Positions 35,045 through 44,324 of a DNA stretch of 64,000 nucleotides are shown in pieces. A program made the translations under genes and the position numbers. The notes beneath the pieces are model-generated. The model saw nothing but the letters and a program-made list of their open reading frames with translations. It ran no database searches and was not told where the DNA came from. The stretch comes from Comamonas sp. 26 (GTDB taxonomy: Bacteria; Pseudomonadota; Gammaproteobacteria; Burkholderiales; Burkholderiaceae_C). Numbering within the stretch: position 1 is the first letter of the stretch; every line of letters begins with the position of its first letter. The stretch lies in the NCBI RefSeq assembly GCF_002754475.1, contig NZ_PEFL01000001.1, positions 1,116,001 to 1,180,000 on the forward strand, read 5' to 3'.

Positions 35045-36685
35045 ATGTCTTTGAAAAATTTCCAGAATCTTTCCGTGGCGCACAAGATGTGGGCCTTGTT
35101 TGTAGGCTTGCTGTTGTGCAGCGTGCTGGTGGCAGGCGGGCTGTTTGGCTATTTGCAGAATGTTGAGCAGCGCGTCAGCGCCGCTGTGCAGGCTACGGAC
35201 AAGCGCATCAACCTGGCCCTGCGCTGGCAGGCCCTGACGCTGCAAAGCGTAGAGGCGGCCCTGGCCAGCGTGCTCTCCTCGGAAGAGCATTTGATTGCCC
35301 AGCTATCGCAAAAGGCGCGCGGACTGATGGAGCAGGCCAGCGGCTTGCAGCAGCAGGTACAGGCCGATGCCCAGACCGCGCTGGACCGTGACGGGCTCGC
35401 CACGGTGGAGCAGGAGCGCAAGGCCGTGCTGGAAATTTATAAACAGGCCTATCAGGCACGCGACCTGGGCAAGGCCTGGGAAGCGCAGAAACTGGTGGAT
35501 GAGCAACTGATACCCGCGGCTAAGCGCTATGTGCAGGCACAAGATGCCTTCATTGCTGCCCAGCAGCAGCAACGCCTGAGCGCAGAGCAGCAGGGGCGTG
35601 AGCAAAGTGCCATTGCCAAGCGCATGGCTGCAGGCGTGGGTCTGTGCGTGGGATTGCTGGGCGCGCTGCTGTCGCTGGCGACGATTCGCTCCATCACCAC
35701 GCCCTTGGGCGAGGCCGTGCAGCTGGCGCAGACCATTGCCGCGGGAGATTTGAGCTATGCACCGCAAAGTGTGCGCAGGGATGAACTGGGCCAGCTCATG
35801 CAGGCCTTGGCGCAGATGACCCAGCAGCTGCGCGGACTGGTGGGCGAGGTGCAGGGCGGGGTGGAAGCCGTAGCGGCAGCATCCAGCCAGATGGCGCAGG
35901 ATAACAGCGATCTGTCGGACCGTACCGCCCATGCGGCGGTGCAGCTCAAGGCCACGGTCAGCAGTATTGAGAACATGGTCACCCTGGTCACGCATGCAGC
36001 CGACAGCGCCCGGCATGCCGATCAGAGCGCACGCAGCGCCGCCGAGGCCGCAGCCAGCGGCGGCAGTGTGGTGCAGGAAGTTGTACGCAATATGGAGCAC
36101 ATGGCGCAAAGCAGCCAGCAGGTGGCGGCGATTGTGGGCGTGATCGACGGTATCGCGTTTCAGACGAATATCCTGGCGCTTAATGCTGCCGTCGAGGCCG
36201 CACGCGCCGGATCGCAAGGTCGTGGCTTTGCCGTGGTGGCAGCCGAGGTACGGGAGCTGGCCCAGCGCAGCAGCGAGGCGGCCAAGCAGATCCGCCAGCT
36301 CATGGAGAACTCCACCAAGCAAATGAAGTCTGGCCAGTCGCTGGCGCTGCAGGCCGGCCAGCGCATGGAGCATATCGTGCGCGATGTGCGTACCGTCAGT
36401 GGCTTGATTGCGTCGATCACCGAGGCTGCACAGGCCCAGAATCAGGGCATCGCCCAGATCAGCGATGCCGTGCAGGCGCTCGATCACATGACCAGTCAGA
36501 ACGCTGGCCTGGTTGCCGAGTCCAGCGCCGCTGCACGCGAGCTATTCCATCAGGCACAAAGGCTGGAGGCAGGAGCCGGGCGTTTTCGCATCGACGATCT
36601 GGCGCATCTGGAATATGTTTTAGGTGCTATGGACAATGATGGTCAGGCGCATGCCCTGCTTGCGCTACAGCCTGAAATGGCTTGA
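35045..36685 (+). CDS. Methyl-accepting chemotaxis protein
   Basis: A 546-residue inner-membrane chemoreceptor. The first membrane helix is about residues 16-36 ([20 protein letters not shown]) and the second about 198-218 ([18 protein letters not shown]). Between them lies a helical periplasmic domain of roughly 160 residues, of four-helix-bundle type. A HAMP segment follows ([20 protein letters not shown]), then the signalling hairpin with the invariant tip [20 protein letters not shown]. The tip and HAMP show it signals to CheA/CheW. No C-terminal NWETF-type CheR pentapeptide is present. The ligand is unknown. No chemotaxis genes are adjacent, and the start has no strong ribosome site. Confidence 0.94.
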   Translation: MSLKNFQNLSVAHKMWALFVGLLLCSVLVAGGLFGYLQNVEQRVSAAVQATDKRINLALRWQALTLQSVEAALASVLSSEEHLIAQLSQKARGLMEQASGLQQQVQADAQTALDRDGLATVEQERKAVLEIYKQAYQARDLGKAWEAQKLVDEQLIPAAKRYVQAQDAFIAAQQQQRLSAEQQGREQSAIAKRMAAGVGLCVGLLGALLSLATIRSITTPLGEAVQLAQTIAAGDLSYAPQSVRRDELGQLMQALAQMTQQLRGLVGEVQGGVEAVAAASSQMAQDNSDLSDRTAHAAVQLKATVSSIENMVTLVTHAADSARHADQSARSAAEAAASGGSVVQEVVRNMEHMAQSSQQVAAIVGVIDGIAFQTNILALNAAVEAARAGSQGRGFAVVAAEVRELAQRSSEAAKQIRQLMENSTKQMKSGQSLALQAGQRMEHIVRDVRTVSGLIASITEAAQAQNQGIAQISDAVQALDHMTSQNAGLVAESSAAARELFHQAQRLEAGAGRFRIDDLAHLEYVLGAMDNDGQAHALLALQPEMA

Positions 36686-36697
36686 TTGGATGGGGGC

Positions 36698-36916
36698 TCA
36701 GACGGCCGCCAGAGCCTCGGCCGCATCTTCCAGCCAGAAGTCTAAAGCGCCGTAATAACCCTCCCACACGCAGCCGTTGCAGCCGCGCCCGCAGCAGCTC
36801 GTAGGCTCGGGCGGCGGGTTGCGCAGTGTGACTGACGCTTGAGTTGCCCGGCCTTGCCAGAGCGCAATCTGGCTGCGGGCCTGGGTCAGAGGTTGAAGCA
36901 AAGCCTCGGTGCTCAC
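36698..36916 (-). CDS. Oxidoreductase-like domain small protein
   Basis: A 72-residue protein with the short PPPEPTSCCGRGCNGCVWEG motif of the 'oxidoreductase-like' N-terminal domain family, four cysteines in two pairs followed by an aromatic segment (YGALDFWLEDAAEAL). The cysteines suggest metal binding or redox activity, but no enzyme function has been established for the family that I know of. The GTG start at 36916 overlaps the previous gene's stop as GTGA, which implies coupled translation. A longer in-frame GTG at 36934 is possible but has no ribosome site. It converges on the chemoreceptor gene. Confidence 0.7.
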   Translation of the reverse strand: MSTEALLQPLTQARSQIALWQGRATQASVTLRNPPPEPTSCCGRGCNGCVWEGYYGALDFWLEDAAEALAAV

Positions 36917-37137
36917 TTTTTGAAGCGCACCCACAGATGCTGGCCGATAAAGGCCAGGCCCAGCACCAACGCAAACCAGCCGACGATATGCGACTGGGCA
37001 AACAACTGGGCAATGCCGCTTTCAGGCTTGAATACGGGGGCCAGCAAAATAATGATGCCGATCAATGCAATCGTCAGACCCTTGATCAGAATTTCGTTGC
37101 GGGCTTTGGATTTTTGGGGGGCGGAGGGCAGGGGCAT
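36913..37137 (-). CDS. Small two-helix membrane protein
   Basis: A 74-residue protein with a basic start (PQKSKARNEILIKG), a first membrane helix at about residues 20-38 (LTIALIGIIILLAPVF) and a second at about 53-68 (IVGWFALVLGLAFIGQ), ending in FKK. I do not recognise the family. Its stop overlaps the GTG of the Cys-rich oxidoreductase-like gene, so the two form a tiny operon and may work together at the membrane. Convergent with nothing; the ylqF gene diverges from it 150 bases away. Confidence 0.65.
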   Translation of the reverse strand: MPLPSAPQKSKARNEILIKGLTIALIGIIILLAPVFKPESGIAQLFAQSHIVGWFALVLGLAFIGQHLWVRFKK

Positions 37138-37290
37138 AAACGAGCTGGCAGGTCAGAAAAGCAGGAGGAGATTATCCTTGCGCGCCTGAATTCACTGACA
37201 TAAAAGGGTGTTTGCGCAAATCAGGCGAACCGCAGCCGCGGCGCGCTGACTGTTGTTCCTTACGCCCACCATAAAGAAAGATCTCCGCTT

Positions 37291-38307
37291 ATGGCCATCC
37301 AATGGTTCCCCGGTCACATGCATTTGACGCGTCAGGCCATCACGGAGCGCGTCAAGGATATTGATGTGGTCATCGAGGTTCTGGATGCGCGCCTGCCGGG
37401 CTCCAGCGCCAACCCTTTGCTGCAGGAAATGACAGGCCACAAACCTCGCCTGAAGATCCTGAACAAGCAGGATATGGCCGATGCCACCCAGACCAAGGCC
37501 TGGATTGACTGGTACAACGCTCAGAGCGAAACGCGTGCCATCGGGCTTGATGCCTCTGAGTTGGCACCCACCAAGCGCCTGATCGAGCAGTGCAAGCTGC
37601 TGGCACCCACACGCGGCGGCCTGGCCAAGCCCATGCGCGTGCTGATTTGCGGCGTGCCCAACGTGGGCAAGTCCACGCTGATCAACTCCATGAGCGGCAA
37701 GACCCAGGCCAAGACCGGCAACGAGGCTGGCGTGACCAAGCTGGAGCAGCGCATTGTGCTGGCCGATGACTTTTATCTGTGGGATACGCCAGGCATGCTG
37801 TGGCCGCGCATCATCGTCGAGAAAAGCGGTTTCAACCTGGCGGCCAGTGGTGCCGTGGGCCGCAATGCCTACGATGAAGAGCTGGTGGTGCTGGAGCTGC
37901 TGCTGTATCTCCAGAAAAACTACGCCGGTATGCTGGCCGCCCGCTACAAGCTGGGCCTGGATGACGAGGAGATTGCAGCGCTGCACGACGATGAGCTGCT
38001 GACCCTGATTGGCAAAAAGCGCGGCGCTGTGATGAGCGGTGGCCGTGTGAACCTGCAAAAAGCGGCCGAGCTGGTACTGACCGATTTCCGTGATGTGACC
38101 ATTGGCCGCATCACGCTGGAAACGCCTGCCGAGTTTGAAGTCTGGCTGGCTGCGGGCCAGCTCAAGGATGCCGAGCGTCAGGCCAAGAAGGATGCGCTGG
38201 CCCAGGCGCGTAAAAGCGCGCGTCGCCAGCCACGCGAAGCGGCAGGCGACAAGCCCGCAGCGCCCAAGGCGAGCAAGGGCCTCAAGCCCGGCAAGCCACG
38301 CGCCTGA
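37291..38307 (+). CDS. ylqF: Ribosome biogenesis GTPase YlqF/RbgA
   Basis: A circularly permuted GTPase of 338 residues that helps late 50S subunit maturation. The G motifs appear in permuted order: ILNKQDMAD (G4) around residue 55, GVPNVGKSTLINSM (G1) around 126, VTKLEQ (G2 region) and DTPGMLWPRI (G3) around 165. The start MAIQWFPGHMHLT is the family's characteristic N-terminus. A Lys/Ala-rich C-terminal tail of about 40 residues (ARKSARRQPREAAGD onward) is likely disordered and RNA-binding. Gene order around it is not conserved with ribosomal genes. Confidence 0.93.
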   Translation: MAIQWFPGHMHLTRQAITERVKDIDVVIEVLDARLPGSSANPLLQEMTGHKPRLKILNKQDMADATQTKAWIDWYNAQSETRAIGLDASELAPTKRLIEQCKLLAPTRGGLAKPMRVLICGVPNVGKSTLINSMSGKTQAKTGNEAGVTKLEQRIVLADDFYLWDTPGMLWPRIIVEKSGFNLAASGAVGRNAYDEELVVLELLLYLQKNYAGMLAARYKLGLDDEEIAALHDDELLTLIGKKRGAVMSGGRVNLQKAAELVLTDFRDVTIGRITLETPAEFEVWLAAGQLKDAERQAKKDALAQARKSARRQPREAAGDKPAAPKASKGLKPGKPRA

Positions 38308-38417
38308 GATCTGGCCCTGAAACCAGGGCTTGAGAGTGCAAAGCCTGATTGGCGGATTGAACTAATGGGCAACAGCCCTTAGCATTCATCAATTGATCCG
38401 ACAGCCAAAGGGTTTGC

Positions 38418-40709
38418 ATGCAGCGTCATTTTGTCGAGGCCAGATACCGGTTACCCATGCGGCGCATGGTGTGGCTGGGCTGCTTGTTGATGCTGGGTGT
38501 CGGGGCGTTGATGACGCTGGTGTGGCTGCTGGGGCCGTCCATGGACGAGCTGGGACTGGCCGCTACGGTTGGCATCATGCTGCTGTCACTGGGCTGCATG
38601 GGACTGGCGCGTGCCAAGCAGTGGGACTGGGTGGTGCGCTGTTTTGTCTGGGGCAACTGGCTGCTGACCCTGCTGCTGGTCTGGCGTGCGGGCGGTTTTT
38701 ACAGTCCGGCGGTGATTGCCTTTCCGGCCTGGCTGATGGTCACGGTCTGGGTGCAGGGCTTGCGCCCTGCCTTGTTGATGCTGGTGGCATCGGTGGCGGT
38801 GTTGGGCGTTTTCTGGTGGTCTTTTCCGGTGCTCAGTCTGTCGCCCGCCATGCAGACTACGGCCGCTCTTCTGAGCCTGGTTCATGTGCCGGGCATGATG
38901 GCGCTGGTGTTGATGATCAGTCTGCAGGCGCGCATCAGCCTGGGGCGCAGGGTGCAAAAAGGCCAGGCGATGCTGGCGACCCTGGAGGCCAGCCAGAACG
39001 AGTTGCGCAAGTTCTACCGTGCGGTGGAGCAGAACCCCGAGAGCATTGTCATCACCGACACCGAACTGAAGGTGGTCTATGTCAACGAGGCGTTTCTGGC
39101 CCGTTCGGGCTATGTGCGCGAGCAGGTGCTGGGCCAGTCGACCGAATTGGTCTCGACCATGGGTCTGGATCAAAGCCACCGCCAGCGCGCGCTGAAGCAA
39201 CTGGCGGCGGGCAGCGTCTGGCGCGGAGAGATGACCAATCGCGCCAGCAATGGCGAGGCGCTGCGTGAATCCGTTTTGGTCGCGCCCATTCGCACGCCGC
39301 AGGGCGAGGTGGTCAACTACGTGGAACTCAAGCGCGACTTGTCTGAGCGCGTGCTGGCAGAGCGCCACATTCACGATCTGGTCTATCTGGATTCGCTTAC
39401 CGGTCTGCCCAACCGCCATTCGCTGACCTTGCACCTGCGCGAGCTTATCCATACCCAGCAGGGCGACTGCCATGGCCTGCTGTTGCTGGACGTGGACCGC
39501 TTCTCGGTGTTCAACGATGTGCATGGCATGCAGCACAGTGATGAGCTGGTGCAGCTGATGGGGGCTAGGCTGGTGGAGGTTTTGCCCGACGATACCTGGA
39601 TAGCACGTATTGCGGCTGCGGAGTTTGCTATTGTTTTTGCTAGCTTGCACCCGCATGCAGAGGGTGTGGAAGAGCAGCTGAGCCAATATGCGCACACCTT
39701 GAAGAAGGCCTTGCAAAAGCCCTTCAGCCTCAATAGCTGGGTGGAAACCGAGCTGGTCAGCTGCTGTATGGGTGGGGTAGTACTGGAGCCCGCCAGCCGC
39801 GGTGGCAATGACGCGCTGCGTTTTGCCAGCGTGGCTTTGCATGAGGCCAAGCAAAAAGGGCCGGGCAGTTTGGTGCTGTTTGAGCCCCGCATGGCGCAGG
39901 ATGTGCGCCGCCGCGTGCGCATCGCCAAAGACTTGCACAACGGCATTCCGCAGGGTGAGTTGCGCATGTATCTGCAGACCCAGGCCGATGCACGCGGTCG
40001 CTGCGTGGGGGCTGAGGTACTGGTGCGCTGGCAGCACCCGAAGTGGGGGCTTGTCAGTCCGGCGGAGTTCATTCCAGTGGCCGAGGAGTCTGAGCTGATT
40101 GTGCGGCTGGGTGACTGGGTTCTGCGCCAGGCTTGCCTGCTGCTGGCAACGCCCGCACTGGCAGGGCGCGGACTGCGGCTGTCGGTCAACGTCAGCGCTT
40201 TTCAGTTTGGGCATGAGGACTTCATGTCATCGCTGGAGCAGGTGCTGCAAGAGACGGGTGCCAATCCGCACCAGCTGACGCTGGAAATTACCGAAGGCGC
40301 GGTGGTACGTGATCTTGACCAGGCACGCACTCGCATCGAGGCATTGACTCGCATGGGCATAGAGAGTTCTCTGGATGACTTTGGTACAGGCTACTCCAGC
40401 ATGTATAGCTTGCAGCGTCTGCCGATTCATGAACTCAAGATTGACCAGAGCTTTGTGAGCGGTAGCCACCGATCAGAGAAAGATGCTGCCTTGGTTGAGG
40501 CCATGCTGCTGATGGCGCGTCGCTTGCAACTGCGGGTTGTGGCTGAAGGGGTGGAGTTGTCTGAGCAGGCGCTGCAGCTCATCCAGTGGAACCCGGACAT
40601 TGTTTTGCAGGGCATGCTGCTGGGCAAGCCGCTGCCAGAGCAGCAGTGGCTGGCCCAGGTGCTGGGCGTTGACCAAGGCGGTGTTCAACATGCCGCTGAA
40701 AAGACATGA
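38418..40709 (+). CDS. Membrane PAS-GGDEF-EAL c-di-GMP protein with degenerate GGDEF
   Basis: A 763-residue signalling protein. Residues about 18-175 hold five to six membrane helices. Residues about 200-300 are a PAS domain (FYRAVEQNPESIVITDTELK), then a GGDEF domain begins at YLDSLTGLPNRHSLTLHLRE. Its active-site loop reads RIAAAEFAIV instead of RxGGDEF, so cyclase activity is unlikely. The EAL domain (from about 500) has GAEVLVRWQHPKWGLVSPAE (EVL variant), LEITEGAVV, LDDFGTGYSS, LKIDQSFVSG, VVAEGVE and QGMLLGKPLP, that is, all metal and catalytic residues of an active phosphodiesterase. It probably lowers c-di-GMP in response to a PAS signal, with GGDEF regulatory. The gene stands alone. 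Confidence 0.92.
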   Translation: MQRHFVEARYRLPMRRMVWLGCLLMLGVGALMTLVWLLGPSMDELGLAATVGIMLLSLGCMGLARAKQWDWVVRCFVWGNWLLTLLLVWRAGGFYSPAVIAFPAWLMVTVWVQGLRPALLMLVASVAVLGVFWWSFPVLSLSPAMQTTAALLSLVHVPGMMALVLMISLQARISLGRRVQKGQAMLATLEASQNELRKFYRAVEQNPESIVITDTELKVVYVNEAFLARSGYVREQVLGQSTELVSTMGLDQSHRQRALKQLAAGSVWRGEMTNRASNGEALRESVLVAPIRTPQGEVVNYVELKRDLSERVLAERHIHDLVYLDSLTGLPNRHSLTLHLRELIHTQQGDCHGLLLLDVDRFSVFNDVHGMQHSDELVQLMGARLVEVLPDDTWIARIAAAEFAIVFASLHPHAEGVEEQLSQYAHTLKKALQKPFSLNSWVETELVSCCMGGVVLEPASRGGNDALRFASVALHEAKQKGPGSLVLFEPRMAQDVRRRVRIAKDLHNGIPQGELRMYLQTQADARGRCVGAEVLVRWQHPKWGLVSPAEFIPVAEESELIVRLGDWVLRQACLLLATPALAGRGLRLSVNVSAFQFGHEDFMSSLEQVLQETGANPHQLTLEITEGAVVRDLDQARTRIEALTRMGIESSLDDFGTGYSSMYSLQRLPIHELKIDQSFVSGSHRSEKDAALVEAMLLMARRLQLRVVAEGVELSEQALQLIQWNPDIVLQGMLLGKPLPEQQWLAQVLGVDQGGVQHAAEKT

Positions 40710-40716
40710 AAAGCCC

Positions 40717-40751
40717 GCAAAAAAGCCCGTATCCATTGCTGGATGCGGGCT
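40717..40751 (-). terminator. Terminator between the two convergent genes
   Basis: AGCCCGTATCCA (40724-40735) with TGGATGCGGGCT (40740-40751), loop TTGC. The minus-strand tail is TTTTTTGCGGGC, so it ends the M20 hydrolase transcript. Downstream GAAGCTATGAATAGC resembles part of the dispersed repeat. Confidence 0.8.
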
Positions 40752-40784
40752 AGAAGCTATGAATAGCGTAGTGGGCTAAATGCC

Positions 40785-41981
40785 TTAGGCGGCAGGCTGC
40801 TCAAAGTAGCGGCGTGCCAGCAAATCCCAGAACTTGGAGCCGCGACCGATGTTGTCATCGTTGAAGTCGTAGGCCGGGTTGTGCAGGCTCACGCCGGGCT
40901 GATCGCCTTTGGCATTGCCAATCCAGCCATAGGCACCGGGCACGGCTTCTAGCATGAAGCCGAAGTCTTCGGAGGTCATGGCAGGCAGCACGTCGTCAAA
41001 CGCGTTGTCATTGCCGACCACTTCACGCATCACGGCGGCCATGAACTTGGCTTCCCTGGCGTGGTTGGTGGTGTTGGGGTACGCACCGGGACGCAGCGTG
41101 AACTCGGCCGTGCACAGATGGGCGGCGGCCACATGGCTGCTGATGCGCTTGAGACCTTCGACAAACATTTTGCGCGTTTCCTTTTTCAGGGTGCGCACTG
41201 TGCCGGCAATGATGGCGTCATCGGGAATGATGTTTTCCACGGTGCCGCTGGTGATCTTGCCAATGGTCAGCACGGCCGAGTCCAGCGGATCGGTGCTGCG
41301 GGACACCAAAGTCTGCAGCTGGGTCACGATGGCACAGGCCACGGGAATCGGGTCCAGCGTGGTGTGGGGCATGGCGGCGTGGCCGCCCTTGCCGTGGACC
41401 TTGATCTGAAAGCGCAGCGTGGAGGCCATGATGGGGCCCACGCGCACGGCCATCTGCCCTGCGGGAAGCGAAGGCCAGTTGTGCAGCGCAAACACGGCCT
41501 CGCAGGGGAATTTCTCGAACAGGCCGTCGTCCATCATGGCCTTGGCGCCTGCTCCGCCTTCTTCTGCGGGCTGGAAAATCAGGTGTACCGTGCCGTCAAA
41601 GTCGGGGTGCTGAGCCAGCGTCGTGGCGGCGCCCAGCAGCATGGTGGTGTGACCGTCGTGACCGCAGGCATGCATGCGGCCCTTGTTCTGGCTGATATGG
41701 CCAAAGGTGTTGATTTCCGTGACGGGCAGGGCGTCCATGTCGGCGCGGATGCCGATGCTGCGACCGGGGTTGTCCTTGCTGCGGCCCTTACCGTAAATGC
41801 TGGCGACGATGCCAGTCTGTCCCAGGCCCCGGTGCGCCGTCAGGCCCAGGGCGGTGAGGTATGCGGCGATCTTGTCGCCTGTGCGGTGCTCTTCGTACTT
41901 GAGCTCAGGATTTGCGTGCAGATCGCGACGGAAGCTGAGCAGGGTGCCGAGGTGAGGAGTGATATCGGGTGTAGATCGCAT
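40785..41981 (-). CDS. M20 family amidohydrolase (hippurate hydrolase-like), second copy
   Basis: A 398-residue M20D-type metal amidohydrolase, paralogous to the gene at 248-1429. It carries FRRDLHANPELKYEE, GIRADMDALPV, MHACGHDGHTTMLLGAA, FQPAEEGGAGAKAM and the closing TSEDFGFMLEAVPGAYGW. It probably cleaves N-acyl or N-aroyl amino acids in the cytoplasm. ATG 41981 is chosen; an in-frame start at 41999 adds six residues and has no better ribosome site. It is a single gene with its own terminator. Having two such genes in 64 kb suggests broad capacity for acylated amino acids. Confidence 0.9.
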   Translation of the reverse strand: MRSTPDITPHLGTLLSFRRDLHANPELKYEEHRTGDKIAAYLTALGLTAHRGLGQTGIVASIYGKGRSKDNPGRSIGIRADMDALPVTEINTFGHISQNKGRMHACGHDGHTTMLLGAATTLAQHPDFDGTVHLIFQPAEEGGAGAKAMMDDGLFEKFPCEAVFALHNWPSLPAGQMAVRVGPIMASTLRFQIKVHGKGGHAAMPHTTLDPIPVACAIVTQLQTLVSRSTDPLDSAVLTIGKITSGTVENIIPDDAIIAGTVRTLKKETRKMFVEGLKRISSHVAAAHLCTAEFTLRPGAYPNTTNHAREAKFMAAVMREVVGNDNAFDDVLPAMTSEDFGFMLEAVPGAYGWIGNAKGDQPGVSLHNPAYDFNDDNIGRGSKFWDLLARRYFEQPAA

Positions 41982-42274
41982 ACAGGGGCCGCGGAGCACC
42001 CAGCGCTATAACTGTCATGGCAAGCGAGCGAGGCGGGCCTGCCGGTGACCGCAGCATTTCAATAGCAAGACCCCCATCATAGGCGTATGCGAAGGCTGGG
42101 GGCTTAGGTAGATACCGACATCAGGGGATTCAAGGCGTGTGCTAGCCAAGCCAGTAGCAAGCGGTGACTTACTAAAAAACGCATGCCATTTTTGGCTCTA
42201 AGAAGCGCCCGCGTTGGCCTCGGCAAAGCCCGCGCAATGCCGCGCTGCACGGCAAACGGCGAAAATAGGCGGAT

Positions 42275-43297
42275 ATGACCGCCATGAACGCCAAACTCCC
42301 CCTTTTCCAGCAGTTGCTGGTGCGCCCTGATCGCAATGATCCCAATCCACTCATTCTTTATCATGGCCGCCGCTGCCCCGATGGTTTTGGTGCAGCGCTG
42401 GCTGCCTGGTTGTTCTATGAAGGTCAGGCCGAGTTCCGGGGTCTCGATCATGGTGAGATTCAGACCGCCGATGATCTGGGCGATCTGACAGGCCGCGCCG
42501 TGTACGTGCTGGACTTCGCTTTTGAGCCCGTGCTGATGGCCGAGATCGAGTCCCGCGTGGCCAAGCTCGTGTTGCTGGATCACCACAAGAGCGCGGCTGA
42601 AAAGCTCAGCGGCTACCAGTGCCGCTGCGGTGTGGTGCACTTTGACATGAACAAGTCTGGCGCGCGTCTGGGCTGGGAGTTCTTCCAGTCCGACAAGCCT
42701 GTGCCTGGCCTGATTCGTTATATCGAAGACCGCGATATCTGGAAGTGGGAATTTGCCGAAAGCGCAGCCTTCCTCGCCGCGCTGGACATGGAGCCGGTGC
42801 GCAGCTTTGAGCGCTGGGCCGAAATTGCCGCCTTCACGCCCGAGCAGGAAGCCGTTTACATGGCCCGTGGCGGTGCCATGGACGAGAAGTTTCAGAAGCT
42901 GTGCGCCGACATTGCAGACGGTGCTCAGGTGCTGGTCTTCAACGGCAAGCAGGGCCTGATGGTCAACTGCCCCGGCATGTTCCACAGCCAGGTGGGTGAC
43001 CTGCTGGCACGCAAGAGCGGCAGCTTTGCCCTGATGTGGCATGCCAATCACAAGGGCACCAAGGTGGGCCTGCGTTCGCGCTCGGACTTCAACTGCATCC
43101 CGCTGGCCGAGAGTTTTGGCGGCGGCGGCCACGCACAGGCCTGCGGCTTCAAGATGCCCAATGAGCGTCTGGTCGAGCTGCTGCAAGGCGGGCTCAGGGC
43201 CGATCTCGAAACCGAGTACGAGTTTGTCGCTGCGCCTAGCCTGCAGTTTGATGAAGAAGGCAAGTGGATTCGCGAAACGCCCAAGGCTGCGCTTTAA
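42275..43297 (+). CDS. DHH family phosphoesterase
   Basis: A 340-residue Mn-dependent DHH/DHHA1 phosphoesterase. Metal motifs in order: LYHGRRCPDGFGAA, YVLDFAFEP, LLDHHKSAAEKL (the DHH itself) and EDRDIWKWE. The DHHA1 part ends in FGGGGHAQACGFKM. Relatives include RecJ-like nucleases, NrnA oligoribonucleases and pyrophosphatases. This shorter, single-unit version is a common uncharacterised proteobacterial subfamily, so activity on nanoRNA, pAp or another phosphodiester cannot be decided. ATG 42284 is an alternative start. Its stop is followed at once by a perfect palindromic repeat with a T run. Confidence 0.87.
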   Translation: MTAMNAKLPLFQQLLVRPDRNDPNPLILYHGRRCPDGFGAALAAWLFYEGQAEFRGLDHGEIQTADDLGDLTGRAVYVLDFAFEPVLMAEIESRVAKLVLLDHHKSAAEKLSGYQCRCGVVHFDMNKSGARLGWEFFQSDKPVPGLIRYIEDRDIWKWEFAESAAFLAALDMEPVRSFERWAEIAAFTPEQEAVYMARGGAMDEKFQKLCADIADGAQVLVFNGKQGLMVNCPGMFHSQVGDLLARKSGSFALMWHANHKGTKVGLRSRSDFNCIPLAESFGGGGHAQACGFKMPNERLVELLQGGLRADLETEYEFVAAPSLQFDEEGKWIRETPKAAL

Positions 43298-43305
43298 TTC
43301 ATAAA

Positions 43306-43355
43306 AAATCATAGCTTCCAGCGCTTTATGGATAAGCGCTGGAAGCTGTTTTTTT
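43306..43355 (+). repeat. Dispersed palindrome, near-perfect copy acting as terminator
   Basis: Perfect 14-bp arms, AGCTTCCAGCGCTT (43313-43326) and AAGCGCTGGAAGCT (43334-43347), loop TATGGAT, preceded by AAAAAATCAT and followed by GTTTTTTTA. It sits 9 bases after the DHH-gene stop and between convergent genes, so it can end both transcripts. It is the best copy of the family in this window. Confidence 0.9.
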
Positions 43356-43364
43356 ATGCAATTT

Positions 43365-44123
43365 TCAGGCGATGGCTTGCCAGCCCGGCAAGGCCAGCAG
43401 TTTTTGCCAGTTCTGCGCTTCTGGGACATGGCTAAGTGCAGACCAGTCGGCTTCAAAGCGCAGCGGCTCGCCACTCATGGGGTGGGCAATCTCCAGCGCC
43501 TTGGCGTGCAACCACAGCCGCTGCTGGCCCAGTCGTTCTGCCCACCAGCGGTTCAGCGGGCCTTTGCCATGGGTGGCATCGCCAATGATAGGGTGAGCCA
43601 CGTGTTTGAGGTGGCGGCGAATCTGGTGCCTGCGGCCCGTAGTGGGCAGGGCCTGTACCAGACTGATGCGGGTTTCTGCATGACGGCCGTCATAGCTCTC
43701 GGGCCATGACAGCTGCGACAGGCAGCGCAGCGCGGTGTGGGCTTCTTGCACGGGAGCGTCTTCGGGAGCGTCGTCGGGTTTCAGGGCGTGATCGACTTCC
43801 AGCGCAGCGGGTAGCCAGCCGCGCACCACGGCCAGATATTCCTTGCGTGTTGCGTGCGCCGCAAAACTGGCGGCCAGCGCCTGCGCAGCTTCTTTGTGCA
43901 GTGCCATCACCAGTACGCCGCAAGTGCCCTTGTCGAGGCGGTGCACGGGCCAGACATGGCGACCCAGCTGGTCGCGCAGCGTCTGCATCACAAACCGGGT
44001 TTCATGCGCATCCAGCCCTGTGCGGTGCACCAGCCAGCCTGCGGGCTTGTAGACCACGACCATATGCTCGTCCTGCCAAAGGATATGCAGCGGGGGATGG
44101 ACGGGCAGGGCGGTTTCGGTCAT
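43365..44123 (-). CDS. RluA-family pseudouridine synthase (TruC-like)
   Basis: A 252-residue pseudouridine synthase. The catalytic motif is PVHRLDKGTCGVLVMAL around residue 60, containing the Asp nucleophile in HRLD. PAGWLVHRTGLDAHE at the start, RKEYLAVVRGW and TGRRHQIRRHLKHVAHPIIG are RluA-family hallmarks. The size and TGRRHQIRRH variant, without an S4 domain, resemble TruC, which modifies uridine 65 of tRNA-Ile/Asp, but RluA relatives on rRNA are not excluded. It stands alone, convergent with the DHH phosphoesterase through a shared palindromic terminator. Confidence 0.87.
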   Translation of the reverse strand: MTETALPVHPPLHILWQDEHMVVVYKPAGWLVHRTGLDAHETRFVMQTLRDQLGRHVWPVHRLDKGTCGVLVMALHKEAAQALAASFAAHATRKEYLAVVRGWLPAALEVDHALKPDDAPEDAPVQEAHTALRCLSQLSWPESYDGRHAETRISLVQALPTTGRRHQIRRHLKHVAHPIIGDATHGKGPLNRWWAERLGQQRLWLHAKALEIAHPMSGEPLRFEADWSALSHVPEAQNWQKLLALPGWQAIA

Positions 44124-44324
44124 GGCAGATCAACGGGTCACAGAGGGCGAAAACAGGGCGAGCCGCACTCTAACCCAGCACCGCAGAATTTGCCTTGGCG
44201 GGCTTTGTGTGTTGCCAGTTGCAGCAGTCATGCGCCGCGTACGGTTTGGGTGAGAGCAGGACTGGCGGACAATGGCTGCGGGTCGGCGCAGGCATTTTGC
44301 ATGGGCTGTCATGCTTCTTTATTC

